From JAJZQD01 sp021847735 (GTDB lineage Bacteria > Bacillota > Thermincolia > Thermincolales > UBA2595): DNA of 10,031 nt. The stretch covers positions 1-10,031 of the forward strand of contig DAHVYW010000077.1 of NCBI GenBank assembly GCA_027324025.1, in the 5' to 3' direction. The translations under genes were made by a program, and so were the position numbers. Positions 1 through 5,757 of the stretch are shown here, in pieces (within the stretch, counting starts at the first letter, position 1; every line of letters begins with the position of its first letter). The notes under the pieces were generated by a model. The model made no database searches. It had not been told where the DNA came from and was given only the letters and a program-made list of their open reading frames with translations.

Positions 1-1
1 C

Positions 2-1456
2 CCGACGCCAACACCGGCCCCGGCCCCAACGCCGGCCCCGGCGCCAACACCGGCCCCGGCCCCAACGCCGGCCCCGGCGCCAACACCGGCTCCGGTAGCG
101 GAAAAACCAGCACCTGTGGACCAAGGCGCGGGACAAAAACCGGCCCCGGCGCCAACACCGACCCCGGTCCCGGCCCCAACGCCGGCTCCGGTAGTGCAGA
201 AACCTCTACCGGTCGAATCAGCTACTGGGGCCCAGACCAACGCTTGGGACAAGTCTGTTCTTGACAGGCCGTCGCAAAAGGAAAGAAATGCAGTAGAACC
301 CGTGCCGGCAGTAGTCGGCCTTTCGCCGAAAGCGGCCAACCGGACAGCAAGCCGTACTGAAGTTGTTGTCAGTCCGGTAACTGGTACAATCACACCGGGA
401 TATGTAGTGCAGCCGGGAGACACTCTGGAAAAAATCAGTGAAAGAACCGGCGTTTCCGTTGAAGGAATTAAAAAAGCCAACGGTTTAAATGTTGCCGACG
501 GCACTGCGGCGCTGCCGCCCCTTCCGGTAATTCCGGGAGACAGGCGGGGTGACAACACCTGGACCGCTGTACCGAGACAAGATCTGGCGCAGGTTGAAAA
601 TGCTCTACCGCCCGTAATGTATAGGGTAAGGAAAGGGGAATCCCTTTGGTTAATCGGAAGAAATCTGGGTATAGCCTACCAGAATATCATGAAAGCCAAC
701 CACTTGTCAGACGACCTTATCTACCCGGCTCAGGAGTTGGTAATCCCGGTACTTGATTCAAACGGGGTTTTAAACTTCCGGATTAAAGCGGGGGACACTT
801 TTTACTTTATAGGGCAGGCTCTCGGTATTAATTACGAGGACATTATGTCATTAAACGGTTTTACCGATTCCTTGATATATCCCGAACAGGAACTGAAGGT
901 TCCCGATAAGACCAGGTCAGCCATTTACAAAGTCCAGGAAGGGGATACCCTTTCTGAGGTTGCCAGGAAATTTGCCACAAGTGTCAGTTCCATTATGGGA
1001 AACAGGATATCCGGCGGCAGCCTGTACGTGGGCCAAACGCTAGTCATTCCCATACCACCGGAGGTAAGCAGAGAATCGCGCGCAACCACAGCAGTTGCGG
1101 ATGTTGGAAGCAATCTTGAACTACTGGCCAGGACCATTTATGCCGAGGCCAGAGGGGAGATTTATGAAGGAAAGGTAGCTGTCGGGGGAGTTATCATGAA
1201 CCGCCTGAAGAATGCGGCCTTCCCCAAGACGATCAAAGACATCATCCTTCAGCCGGGGGCTTTTACTTCGGTTGACGACGGACAGATTAATTTGACACCC
1301 GATACCTCGGCTTATAAGGCGGCACAGGAAGCCTTAGATGGCAGCGACCCTTCGGTGGGAGCAATTTATTATTGGAACCCACGGGTAGCCACAAGCAAGT
1401 GGATATGGACAAGGCCGATAATTAAGCAGATAGGGAATCACGTTTTTGCCAGGTAG
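2..1456 (+). CDS. LysM-repeat SleB-type cell wall hydrolase, 5' partial
   Basis: Likely a peptidoglycan hydrolase of the SleB/CwlJ family (Hydrolase_2), which cleaves spore-cortex peptidoglycan during germination. The reading frame is open to the left edge. The GTG at 116 falls inside a Pro-rich stretch and has no ribosome site, so it is not the start, and any signal peptide is out of view. Of 484 visible residues, about 1-65 are a Pro/Thr/Ala linker. Four LysM modules follow at about 134-178, 206-250, 258-302 and 308-350, with typical GDTL/GESL and VIP motifs. The SleB domain occupies about 371-484. It carries IYAEARGE with the presumed catalytic Glu at 382, then GGVIMNRL, FTSVDDG and a YYWNP motif. 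Classic SleB proteins are near 300 residues with a different binding domain, so this is the larger LysM form. The start and full length are unknown; a vegetative wall role is possible. Confidence 0.92.
   Translation, partial: PTPTPAPAPTPAPAPTPAPAPTPAPAPTPAPVAEKPAPVDQGAGQKPAPAPTPTPVPAPTPAPVVQKPLPVESATGAQTNAWDKSVLDRPSQKERNAVEPVPAVVGLSPKAANRTASRTEVVVSPVTGTITPGYVVQPGDTLEKISERTGVSVEGIKKANGLNVADGTAALPPLPVIPGDRRGDNTWTAVPRQDLAQVENALPPVMYRVRKGESLWLIGRNLGIAYQNIMKANHLSDDLIYPAQELVIPVLDSNGVLNFRIKAGDTFYFIGQALGINYEDIMSLNGFTDSLIYPEQELKVPDKTRSAIYKVQEGDTLSEVARKFATSVSSIMGNRISGGSLYVGQTLVIPIPPEVSRESRATTAVADVGSNLELLARTIYAEARGEIYEGKVAVGGVIMNRLKNAAFPKTIKDIILQPGAFTSVDDGQINLTPDTSAYKAAQEALDGSDPSVGAIYYWNPRVATSKWIWTRPIIKQIGNHVFAR
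8..198 (+). repeat. 18-bp tandem repeats encoding a PTPAPA linker
   Basis: Five consecutive 18-bp units lie at 8-25, 26-43, 44-61, 62-79 and 80-97, each encoding Pro-Thr-Pro-Ala-Pro-Ala or a close variant. Two unit types alternate (third bases differ: aca/acg and gcc/gcg), giving a 36-bp higher-order period. A second, more degenerate block lies at about 139-198. Between them is a short spacer encoding roughly VAEKPAPVDQGAGQK, and the closing unit of each block ends in PAPV. The array probably continues past the left edge. It forms an extended linker in front of the LysM domains and is likely prone to copy-number change. Confidence 0.9.
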
Positions 1457-1462
1457 AGGAAG

Positions 1463-1490
1463 AGGGGCTGTCTCAAAAGAGGCAGTCTCT
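1463..1490 (+). terminator. Stem-loop after the SleB-type gene, weak terminator candidate
   Basis: Seven bases after the stop codon, 1463-1474 pairs with 1479-1490 around an AAAA loop (12 pairs, three of them G-U). The following bases (tcctttgagg) are only weakly T-rich, so intrinsic termination is uncertain. The apical sequence gtctcaaaaga recurs in the stem-loop after the HD-GYP gene at 4214-4245. It overlaps the left end of the palindromic element described separately. Confidence 0.35.
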
Positions 1491-1584
1491 TCCTTTGAGG
1501 CGGGGAAAGGGCAGGTATGTTCCTCCCTCTCCGGAACACACCTGCCATTTCCTCAACTTAAGCAAGACGGCCTCTTTTGAGACA
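1469..1584. repeat. Palindromic dispersed element, short form (copy 1)
   Basis: A roughly 116-bp imperfect palindrome fills the gap between the convergent SleB-type gene and menG. The outer 15-bp arms are perfect inverted repeats (1469-1483 and 1570-1584), extended inward by gtct/agac (1485-1488, 1565-1568). The core hairpin pairs ggcaggt (1510-1516) with acctgcc (1540-1546) and continues as tgttcc/ggaaca (1518-1523, 1533-1538), leaving a 9-base tip at 1524-1532. The right core arm (1527-1545, 19 bases) is identical to 4355-4373 of copy 2. The left core arm (1511-1526) differs from 4267-4282 by one base. No coding capacity is evident. It could act as a 3' processing or termination structure for either gene. 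Confidence 0.85.
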
Positions 1585-1605
1585 ATATGGAGAAAAGTGG
1601 CGCTG

Positions 1606-2331
1606 TTAGAGGGGTTTTCTGCCTTCAACTACTGCCACGACTCCGCCGGCCAGGTTATGATACTCTGTTTCCACAAGCCCCGCCTGGCTAAACATCCGGG
1701 CTAACTGTTCCTGGTGGGGGAAAACCCGGGCTGAATCGTGAAGGTAAGTGTAGGCCCCTTTATTATTTGCCCACAGTTTGCCTAAGCCCGGGATAAGCTT
1801 TTCAAAGCACAGCCAGTAGAACTGCTTAAATATTGGAGCGCTTGGCTGGGCCATATCAAGAGAAACCACTTTGCTCCCGGGTTTTACCACCCTGGTCATT
1901 TCCCGTACCACAGTTAATATATCGGGTACGTTGCGCAGGCCCCAACTCACGGTAGCGCAATCAAAGGTGCTGTCCTCAAAGGGAAGTTCCATGGCATTAC
2001 CCTGGATAAGCCGGATGTTCTCTGAAAACCCGGAGTCTTTTATGTTATTTTTGGCCACTTCCAACATATTCTCTGAGAAATCAAGACCCACAATTATACC
2101 GGTAGGACCAGCTATGCGGGCCTGCTCCAAAGTAAGCATACCGGTGCCGCAGCACACATCAAGGCCGTGCCCGCCTGTTATAAGTTCGGAACGGCGAACT
2201 GTAAACCTCCGCCACGATTTATCAAGCCCCAGTGATATCAGTGTGTTCATTAGGTCGTAGCGCCTGGCTATAGAGTTAAACATGTCATGGACAAATTTTT
2301 CTTTATTTTCCTTACTGGGCAGATCAACCAA
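1606..2331 (-). CDS. menG: Demethylmenaquinone methyltransferase (UbiE/MenG family)
   Basis: SAM-dependent C-methyltransferase that converts demethylmenaquinone to menaquinone, the last step of the pathway, at the cytoplasmic membrane face. The 241-residue length is normal for the family. Visible hallmarks: the N-terminal YDLMNTLISLGLDKSWRR signature (about 25-42), SAM motif I LDVCCGTG (57-64), the acidic LDFS after strand 2 (83-86), WGLRNVPD (130-137), and the second family signature RVVKPGSKVVSLDMAQP (147-163). The start is TTG at 2331. It is supported by a minus-strand AGGGGGG (2345-2339) seven bases upstream, and the next in-frame ATG would remove conserved N-terminal sequence. It stands alone here, convergent with the SleB-type gene and divergent from the HD-GYP gene, away from other men genes. 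It implies a menaquinone-based electron transport chain. Confidence 0.96.
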   Translation of the reverse strand: MVDLPSKENKEKFVHDMFNSIARRYDLMNTLISLGLDKSWRRFTVRRSELITGGHGLDVCCGTGMLTLEQARIAGPTGIIVGLDFSENMLEVAKNNIKDSGFSENIRLIQGNAMELPFEDSTFDCATVSWGLRNVPDILTVVREMTRVVKPGSKVVSLDMAQPSAPIFKQFYWLCFEKLIPGLGKLWANNKGAYTYLHDSARVFPHQEQLARMFSQAGLVETEYHNLAGGVVAVVEGRKPL

Positions 2332-2385
2332 AGATTTTCCCCCCTGTACTGTGGCGGCATACCAGAGATGAGAGTGCTGTTTTAT

Positions 2386-2414
2386 ATTATACCGCTTTTT
2401 GCAATAAATGTATA
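2386..2414 (-). promoter_or_regulatory. Candidate sigma-A promoter of menG
   Basis: On the minus strand a perfect TATAAT (2391-2386) lies 17 bases downstream of TATACA (2414-2409), which matches the -35 consensus at four of six positions. The predicted start of transcription is near 2379, giving a leader of about 48 bases that includes the AGGGGGG ribosome site. This is sequence matching only. Confidence 0.5.
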
Positions 2415-2528
2415 TTCTACCGTCAAATCCGGGGTACCGAATTTATATCTTCGGGGTGTGGACACCTAAATTTTAGTTGATTTATCCTCGCTCACGGCCA
2501 CTATTTTTATAGCGAAATTAAGAGGAAT

Positions 2529-2557
2529 TTGACACAATATGTCGAAGCATTTACCTA
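2529..2557 (+). promoter_or_regulatory. Weak promoter candidate for the HD-GYP gene, with a small dyad
   Basis: A perfect TTGACA at 2529-2534 is followed 17 bases later by a poor -10 (TACCTA, 2552-2557); CCTAAT at 2554-2559 is another weak option. The -35 overlaps a small dyad, gaca-caata-tgtc at 2531-2543, which could be an operator or chance. The remainder of the 251-bp divergent region (2332-2582) is AT-rich. Apart from the menG promoter I see no other clear signal or gene in it. Confidence 0.25.
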
Positions 2558-2569
2558 ATAGTTGGAAAT

Positions 2570-2575
2570 AGGGGG
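2570..2575 (+). promoter_or_regulatory. Ribosome binding site fixing the HD-GYP start at 2583
   Basis: AGGGGG lies seven bases before the ATG at 2583. The upstream in-frame TTG at 2562 has no Shine-Dalgarno sequence in front of it, and this site would lie inside its coding region. The ATG is therefore the better start. Confidence 0.7.
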
Positions 2576-2582
2576 TCGGGAA

Positions 2583-4205
2583 ATGGTTCAGGAAAGCCTT
2601 TTAGGTTTAAAGGTAATCAGGGAATTTGCCCGGTTTCTTCACGGAAGTTGGGAAAGAGATATAGTACTGATTGAACTGCTGCACATTTTTGACGAAATAA
2701 TCGGCTGTTCACAGGCTAGCGCCTATTTGTTTGAAAACGGTAATTTTGAATTGAAGGCTAAACTAGGTGAGCCGTTAATGCTTGATTCCCCGGAGGTTTT
2801 AAATGCGGGCGAAAAATATATAACTTTTTTTAACTGTCAGACCAACGTTTGTGAATCCATATTGTTAAATGACAGGGACTTATTGTTGATTCCGCTGATA
2901 GGTGATAATGAAGTATTCGGCCTTATCCTGTATAAACAGGCTAACCCGACCCAGGCGCTTACGGATTTGGTTTCGGTTCTGGGGACTTTAGCTTCCGTTT
3001 CCTTCAAAAACGCCAGCCTGGCGGAAGAAAAGAAGATGATAGATGCTGCTGTTTCAGCTTTTGCCTCCGGTTTGGATATGCAGATATATTACCCTCAGTT
3101 TGCGGAGAAGTTAAAACAGATATTTCCTTTTGATAGGCTGACAATAACATTACCAGACCCTTTTGACAAAAAAAAGCTGCTTATATTTTCTCTTGAAACC
3201 GATGTTCCTTATTCCAGACATTATCCTTTTGCGGGAAGTGCCCCAGCTTGGGTAATGAGCACCGGCAAACCTATTATCGAAGATGATTTAGCTATAGCCC
3301 GGAGTTTTCCGGAAGACGACCTGTTGGCGGGGGAAGGTATCCGGTGCGCACTGCGGGTTCCGTTAAACAGTAAGGGCAAGACAATCGGATCCTTGAATAT
3401 CGGGAGCCGGCTTCCCGGTATATATAAACAGAAGCAAATCGAGTTGTTTGCGGCGGTAGCCAGGAGAATAGGGCCGGCTGTAGAAAATGCCCTGGTATAT
3501 GAGACCATTAATCAAAAACTGAGTGATGCTTTAGTCCGGTTGGAAAACAACTTTTCGGCTACCCTGAACGCTTTGACGGTTTTATTGGACAGCCGGGATG
3601 CGGGTACAAAAGGGCATTCCCTGCGGGTGGTCAGGTATGCCTCTGTGGTTGCGGAAAACCTCGGCCTTCAGGGCAAGAACCTGGAGGACATACGATTGGG
3701 GTCCCTACTCCATGACATAGGAAAAATAGGGATTCCTGATTCCATTTTATTTAAACCGGGAAGGCTTGATGACCACGAATGGAGTATAATGAAAAGCCAT
3801 CCAGGCCTGGGGGCGGAGATGGTTTCCAAAATTGAGTTTCTGTCATCTGCCACACCTATTGTTTTGCACCACCATGAATGGTTTAACGGCGGCGGTTACC
3901 CTGACGGGTTAGCCGGCGAGAAAATTCCGCTGGGGGCAAGGATATTTTCTATCGCTGATGCCTTTGACGCGATGACCAGCGACCGTCCTTACAGGAAGGC
4001 CCTTTCTATTGAGCGGGCGGTCAAAGAACTAAAAGCCAGCCGGGGCACCCAGTTTTGCCCTTCATGTGTGGATGCCTTTACGGAGATTCCCTTCGGCGAA
4101 CTGGCGAGTATTTTTGAGATGTGTCAGGATGAAGTAACCTTTAAGAGTCCGTATCTGATAAGTCATGAAGTGAACGCCGAAACCGCCACGAATCTCACCC
4201 GTTGA
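2583..4205 (+). CDS. GAF-GAF-HD-GYP signalling phosphodiesterase
   Basis: A cytoplasmic protein of 540 residues with no obvious membrane segment. Two GAF-like sensor regions come first (about 10-150 and 155-310), followed by a helical linker and a C-terminal HD-GYP domain (about 320-515). HD-GYP enzymes are metal-dependent phosphodiesterases, usually acting on cyclic di-GMP and sometimes on other cyclic dinucleotides. The motifs look intact: GHSLRVV, LLHDIGKIGIPD with the HD pair at 377-378, HHHEWFNGGGYPDGL at 429-443 with GYP at 438-440, and ADAFDAMTSDRPYR. Catalytic activity is therefore expected, but the GAF ligand cannot be read from sequence. The gene is divergent from menG and is followed by a stem-loop and the palindromic element, so it is probably monocistronic. 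The GAF assignments are less certain than the HD-GYP domain, being made from overall pattern. Confidence 0.9.
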   Translation: MVQESLLGLKVIREFARFLHGSWERDIVLIELLHIFDEIIGCSQASAYLFENGNFELKAKLGEPLMLDSPEVLNAGEKYITFFNCQTNVCESILLNDRDLLLIPLIGDNEVFGLILYKQANPTQALTDLVSVLGTLASVSFKNASLAEEKKMIDAAVSAFASGLDMQIYYPQFAEKLKQIFPFDRLTITLPDPFDKKKLLIFSLETDVPYSRHYPFAGSAPAWVMSTGKPIIEDDLAIARSFPEDDLLAGEGIRCALRVPLNSKGKTIGSLNIGSRLPGIYKQKQIELFAAVARRIGPAVENALVYETINQKLSDALVRLENNFSATLNALTVLLDSRDAGTKGHSLRVVRYASVVAENLGLQGKNLEDIRLGSLLHDIGKIGIPDSILFKPGRLDDHEWSIMKSHPGLGAEMVSKIEFLSSATPIVLHHHEWFNGGGYPDGLAGEKIPLGARIFSIADAFDAMTSDRPYRKALSIERAVKELKASRGTQFCPSCVDAFTEIPFGELASIFEMCQDEVTFKSPYLISHEVNAETATNLTR

Positions 4206-4213
4206 AATTCTGC

Positions 4214-4245
4214 CAAAGGGGGCGTCTCAAAAGACACCCCCTTTG
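4214..4245 (+). terminator. Stem-loop after the HD-GYP gene, probable terminator
   Basis: Nine bases past the stop, caaaggggg (4214-4222) pairs with ccccctttg (4237-4245). After one C-A mismatch, gtct (4224-4227) pairs with agac (4232-4235), leaving a CAAA loop. The stem is strong, but the downstream tract (ctatt) is not a proper T-run. The apical gtctcaaaaga matches the stem-loop after the SleB-type gene. Confidence 0.45.
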
Positions 4246-4254
4246 CTATTAGGC

Positions 4255-4396
4255 GGCAAGGAAGATGCAGGTATATTCCTCCGAGCGGCAACAACGGCTC
4301 GTCGGCAAACTATTCCCGCTTACGCGGGAAGGTTTGCCGACGGGCGTCAGACCGCTCTCCGGAACACACCTGCACCTTCCTCTACTGGAGGAAAGC
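4255..4396. repeat. Palindromic dispersed element, long form (copy 2)
   Basis: An outer stem pairs 4259-4279 with 4361-4381: aggaag, then tgcaggt, then short runs, interrupted by A-C mismatches at 4265/4375, 4273/4367 and 4275/4365. After a three-base symmetric internal loop, gagcgg (4283-4288) pairs with ccgctc (4352-4357). Inside sits a nested hairpin. Its arms gtcggcaaac (4301-4310) and gtttgccgac (4332-4341) are perfect, and its inner stem ttcccgc/gcgggaa (4313-4319, 4324-4330) closes a four-base loop. Compared with copy 1, a 72-base segment (4283-4354) is added at the tip. A further ttcctc/gaggaa hairpin follows at 4377-4393, and weaker similarity to copy 1 continues toward 4425. No protein-coding gene is apparent. 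Confidence 0.88.
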
Positions 4397-4449
4397 AAAA
4401 CGGCTGCCTTTTTTACTATTGATATGGTTTTAGATAGCCCCATTTTTTA

Positions 4450-4477
4450 TTTACTGCGGTGGTGGGTATGCTATAAT
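4450..4477 (+). promoter_or_regulatory. Extended -10 promoter of the TauE/SafE-DUF1634 pair
   Basis: A perfect TATAAT at 4472-4477 is preceded by TG at 4469-4470 with one intervening base, the extended -10 arrangement. A -35-like TTTACT (4450-4455, four of six) lies 16 bases upstream. Transcription would begin near 4484, leaving a leader of about 26 bases that contains the AAGGAG ribosome site (4496-4501). It lies just downstream of the palindromic element. Confidence 0.65.
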
Positions 4478-4509
4478 AAGAAAAAGATACGGGTGAAGGA
4501 GAATCGGTT

Positions 4510-5313
4510 ATGACCGTCCTATTTTTATTCCTTACAGGGCTAATTTCAGGTACTTTCGGCGCCCTCCTGGGTTTGGGTGGCGGAGCTATTGTGATTCCGG
4601 TGTTGACCATTCTATTTCACCTGCCCATTCATACCGCCATCGGTATAAGCCTGGTGGGAGTTATTGCTACCTCTACGGGAGCGGCAATTGTGTATGTTCG
4701 CGAGGGAAAAGCCAACATCAGGCTGGGAATGACTCTGGAACTGGGTACTACTGTCGGAGCTGTATTGGGGGCGGTGATTGCCGGTTTGATCAGCGCCAAG
4801 GTGCTTTACATCCTGTTTGCCGCAATGCTGGCATACAATACATATTCCATGTACGGAAGAAACGAGAAGGCCGAGGCTGAAGTGGCCGCCGGAAGCCAAA
4901 TATTCTTGCCGGGCAATGATAACCCGGGTATTCATTCCTATAAAGTTAAAAATATTCCCCTGGGGCTCTTTTTTTCTACTCTGGCCGGTATTATGTCCGG
5001 CTTGCTGGGGGTTGGAGGGGGCCTTATCAAAATACCTGTAATGTACCTGTTTATGGGTATCCCGCTGAAAGTGGCGGCAGCTACCAGCAATTTTATGATT
5101 GGAGTCACGGCCACTGCCAGTGCCTCTATTTATTATTTAAGCGGGAAAATTGATGTTGCCACGGCAGTACCGGTTGCCCTTGGGGTATTTGCGGGGGCGT
5201 TTATCGGGACCAGGATGAATACCAGGATATCAACCAGATTGTTAAAAAAGATATTTGTTCTGGTGTTTGCCGTTGTTGCCGTACAAATGGCTCTGAAGGG
5301 GCTGGGGAGGTAA
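4510..5313 (+). CDS. TauE/SafE-family membrane transporter
   Basis: An integral membrane protein of 267 residues in the sulfite exporter TauE/SafE (formerly DUF81) family. Members are proposed to move sulfur-containing or small organic anions; the substrate here cannot be inferred. The sequence shows the family's two-fold repeat. The first half carries GLGGG at 21-25 followed by AIVIPVLT, and the second carries GVGGG at 167-171 followed by LIKIPVMY, each in a hydrophobic setting. About eight membrane segments are likely, with a polar loop near 115-140 (roughly GRNEKAEAEVA). The ATG start is supported by AAGGAG eight bases upstream and by the extended -10 promoter. The stop lies only a few bases before the DUF1634-type gene, whose ribosome site is inside this gene's last codons, implying co-transcription and translational coupling. 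Confidence 0.92.
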   Translation: MTVLFLFLTGLISGTFGALLGLGGGAIVIPVLTILFHLPIHTAIGISLVGVIATSTGAAIVYVREGKANIRLGMTLELGTTVGAVLGAVIAGLISAKVLYILFAAMLAYNTYSMYGRNEKAEAEVAAGSQIFLPGNDNPGIHSYKVKNIPLGLFFSTLAGIMSGLLGVGGGLIKIPVMYLFMGIPLKVAAATSNFMIGVTATASASIYYLSGKIDVATAVPVALGVFAGAFIGTRMNTRISTRLLKKIFVLVFAVVAVQMALKGLGR

Positions 5314-5319
5314 TAAGTG

Positions 5320-5679
5320 ATGCAAGCTACGGTGAAGGCTGAAAAAATCATAGTTAATATCCTGCGATTGGGTTCGGGGTTGAGCGTTGTTTTAATGACG
5401 GCAGGCATAGGCCTGTTTTTAGCGAGGGGCAATTTCGGACTGGGTATACCCCACGTTGGTTTTATGGGGTTTCGCCGAGCCCTGACGGGTTCCCTGGTTT
5501 TGGAGCCGGGGCCGTTGATGTCCCTGGGTATCATTGTTTTACTGTTGACGCCATTTTTTCGGGTAGTCGGCACCTTAGTCACCTTTTGGCTGGTAGAGAA
5601 GGATTACAAATATGCCTTGATTTCCCTGGGTGTGCTTGTAATTCTGACAGTCAGCTTTTTTGTGCCCGGTATTAAATAG
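5320..5679 (+). CDS. DUF1634-type small membrane protein
   Basis: A protein of about 119 residues with three hydrophobic, membrane-spanning stretches (around residues 15-35, 66-88 and 95-116). It resembles the DUF1634 family, commonly found next to TauE/SafE transporters. The sequence shows the typical early LRxGxxxSxxLM pattern, the central PGPLMSLGIIVLLLTPFFRV block and a short C-terminus after the last helix. No enzymatic motif is present; a role as accessory subunit of the transporter is inference. GGGAGG (5305-5310) serves as ribosome site. ATG at 5320 is nine bases from it; GTG at 5317, six bases away, is an equally plausible start and would add one residue. Only six to nine bases separate it from the TauE/SafE stop. 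Confidence 0.82.
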   Translation: MQATVKAEKIIVNILRLGSGLSVVLMTAGIGLFLARGNFGLGIPHVGFMGFRRALTGSLVLEPGPLMSLGIIVLLLTPFFRVVGTLVTFWLVEKDYKYALISLGVLVILTVSFFVPGIK

Positions 5680-5684
5680 AAAAG

Positions 5685-5723
5685 CGCCGTGATTATCCAC
5701 AAGGAAGCAGACGTGTCACGGCG
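5685..5723 (+). other. Stem-loop ahead of pcrA
   Basis: Perfect 8-bp arms cgccgtga (5685-5692) and tcacggcg (5716-5723) enclose 23 bases, beginning six bases after the stop of the DUF1634-type gene. There is no T-run after it (gaatgtatag), so it is not a convincing intrinsic terminator. It may instead be a regulatory or processing hairpin in a read-through transcript, or a protein-binding dyad. The rest of the 78-bp spacer holds the pcrA ribosome site AGGGGAGG (5743-5750). Confidence 0.5.
5693..5701 (+). promoter_or_regulatory. Consensus DnaA box in the stem-loop ahead of pcrA
   Basis: TTATCCACA is an exact match to the bacterial consensus DnaA box and sits at the start of the hairpin loop, 57 bases before the pcrA start. 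A single 9-mer can occur by chance in 10 kb, so this is a candidate only. No second box was noticed nearby. Confidence 0.4.
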
Positions 5724-5757
5724 AATGTATAGGGAGAGAACAAGGGGAGGATTATAA

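Noticed and set aside
1495..1704. Small plus-strand open frame through palindromic copy 1
   Set aside because: It runs through the repeat and antisense into the 3' end of menG, with no ribosome site or conserved pattern.
2477..2507. TTGATT plus TATTTT as a promoter for the HD-GYP gene
   Set aside because: The spacing is 19 bases and both boxes are weak, so it is no better than background in AT-rich DNA.
2562..2564. TTG as the HD-GYP start codon
   Set aside because: It has no Shine-Dalgarno sequence, whereas the ATG at 2583 has AGGGGG seven bases upstream.
1463..4396. CRISPR array or insertion sequence as the explanation for the repeats
   Set aside because: There is no regular spacer pattern, no cas gene, no transposase and no evident target duplication; the copies are single palindromes in separate intergenic gaps.
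4265..4513. Small open frames on both strands across palindromic copy 2
   Set aside because: They are made almost entirely of the inverted repeat, and the plus-strand one overruns the promoter and start of the TauE/SafE gene.
5133..5582. A 149-codon minus-strand open frame across the TauE/SafE and DUF1634 genes
   Set aside because: It crosses two well-supported plus-strand membrane genes and has a low-complexity polar composition typical of antisense to hydrophobic codons.
5726..5733. TGTATAGG as a possible -10 for pcrA
   Set aside because: The TG is directly adjacent rather than one base away, the hexamer ends in GG, and no convincing -35 accompanies it.
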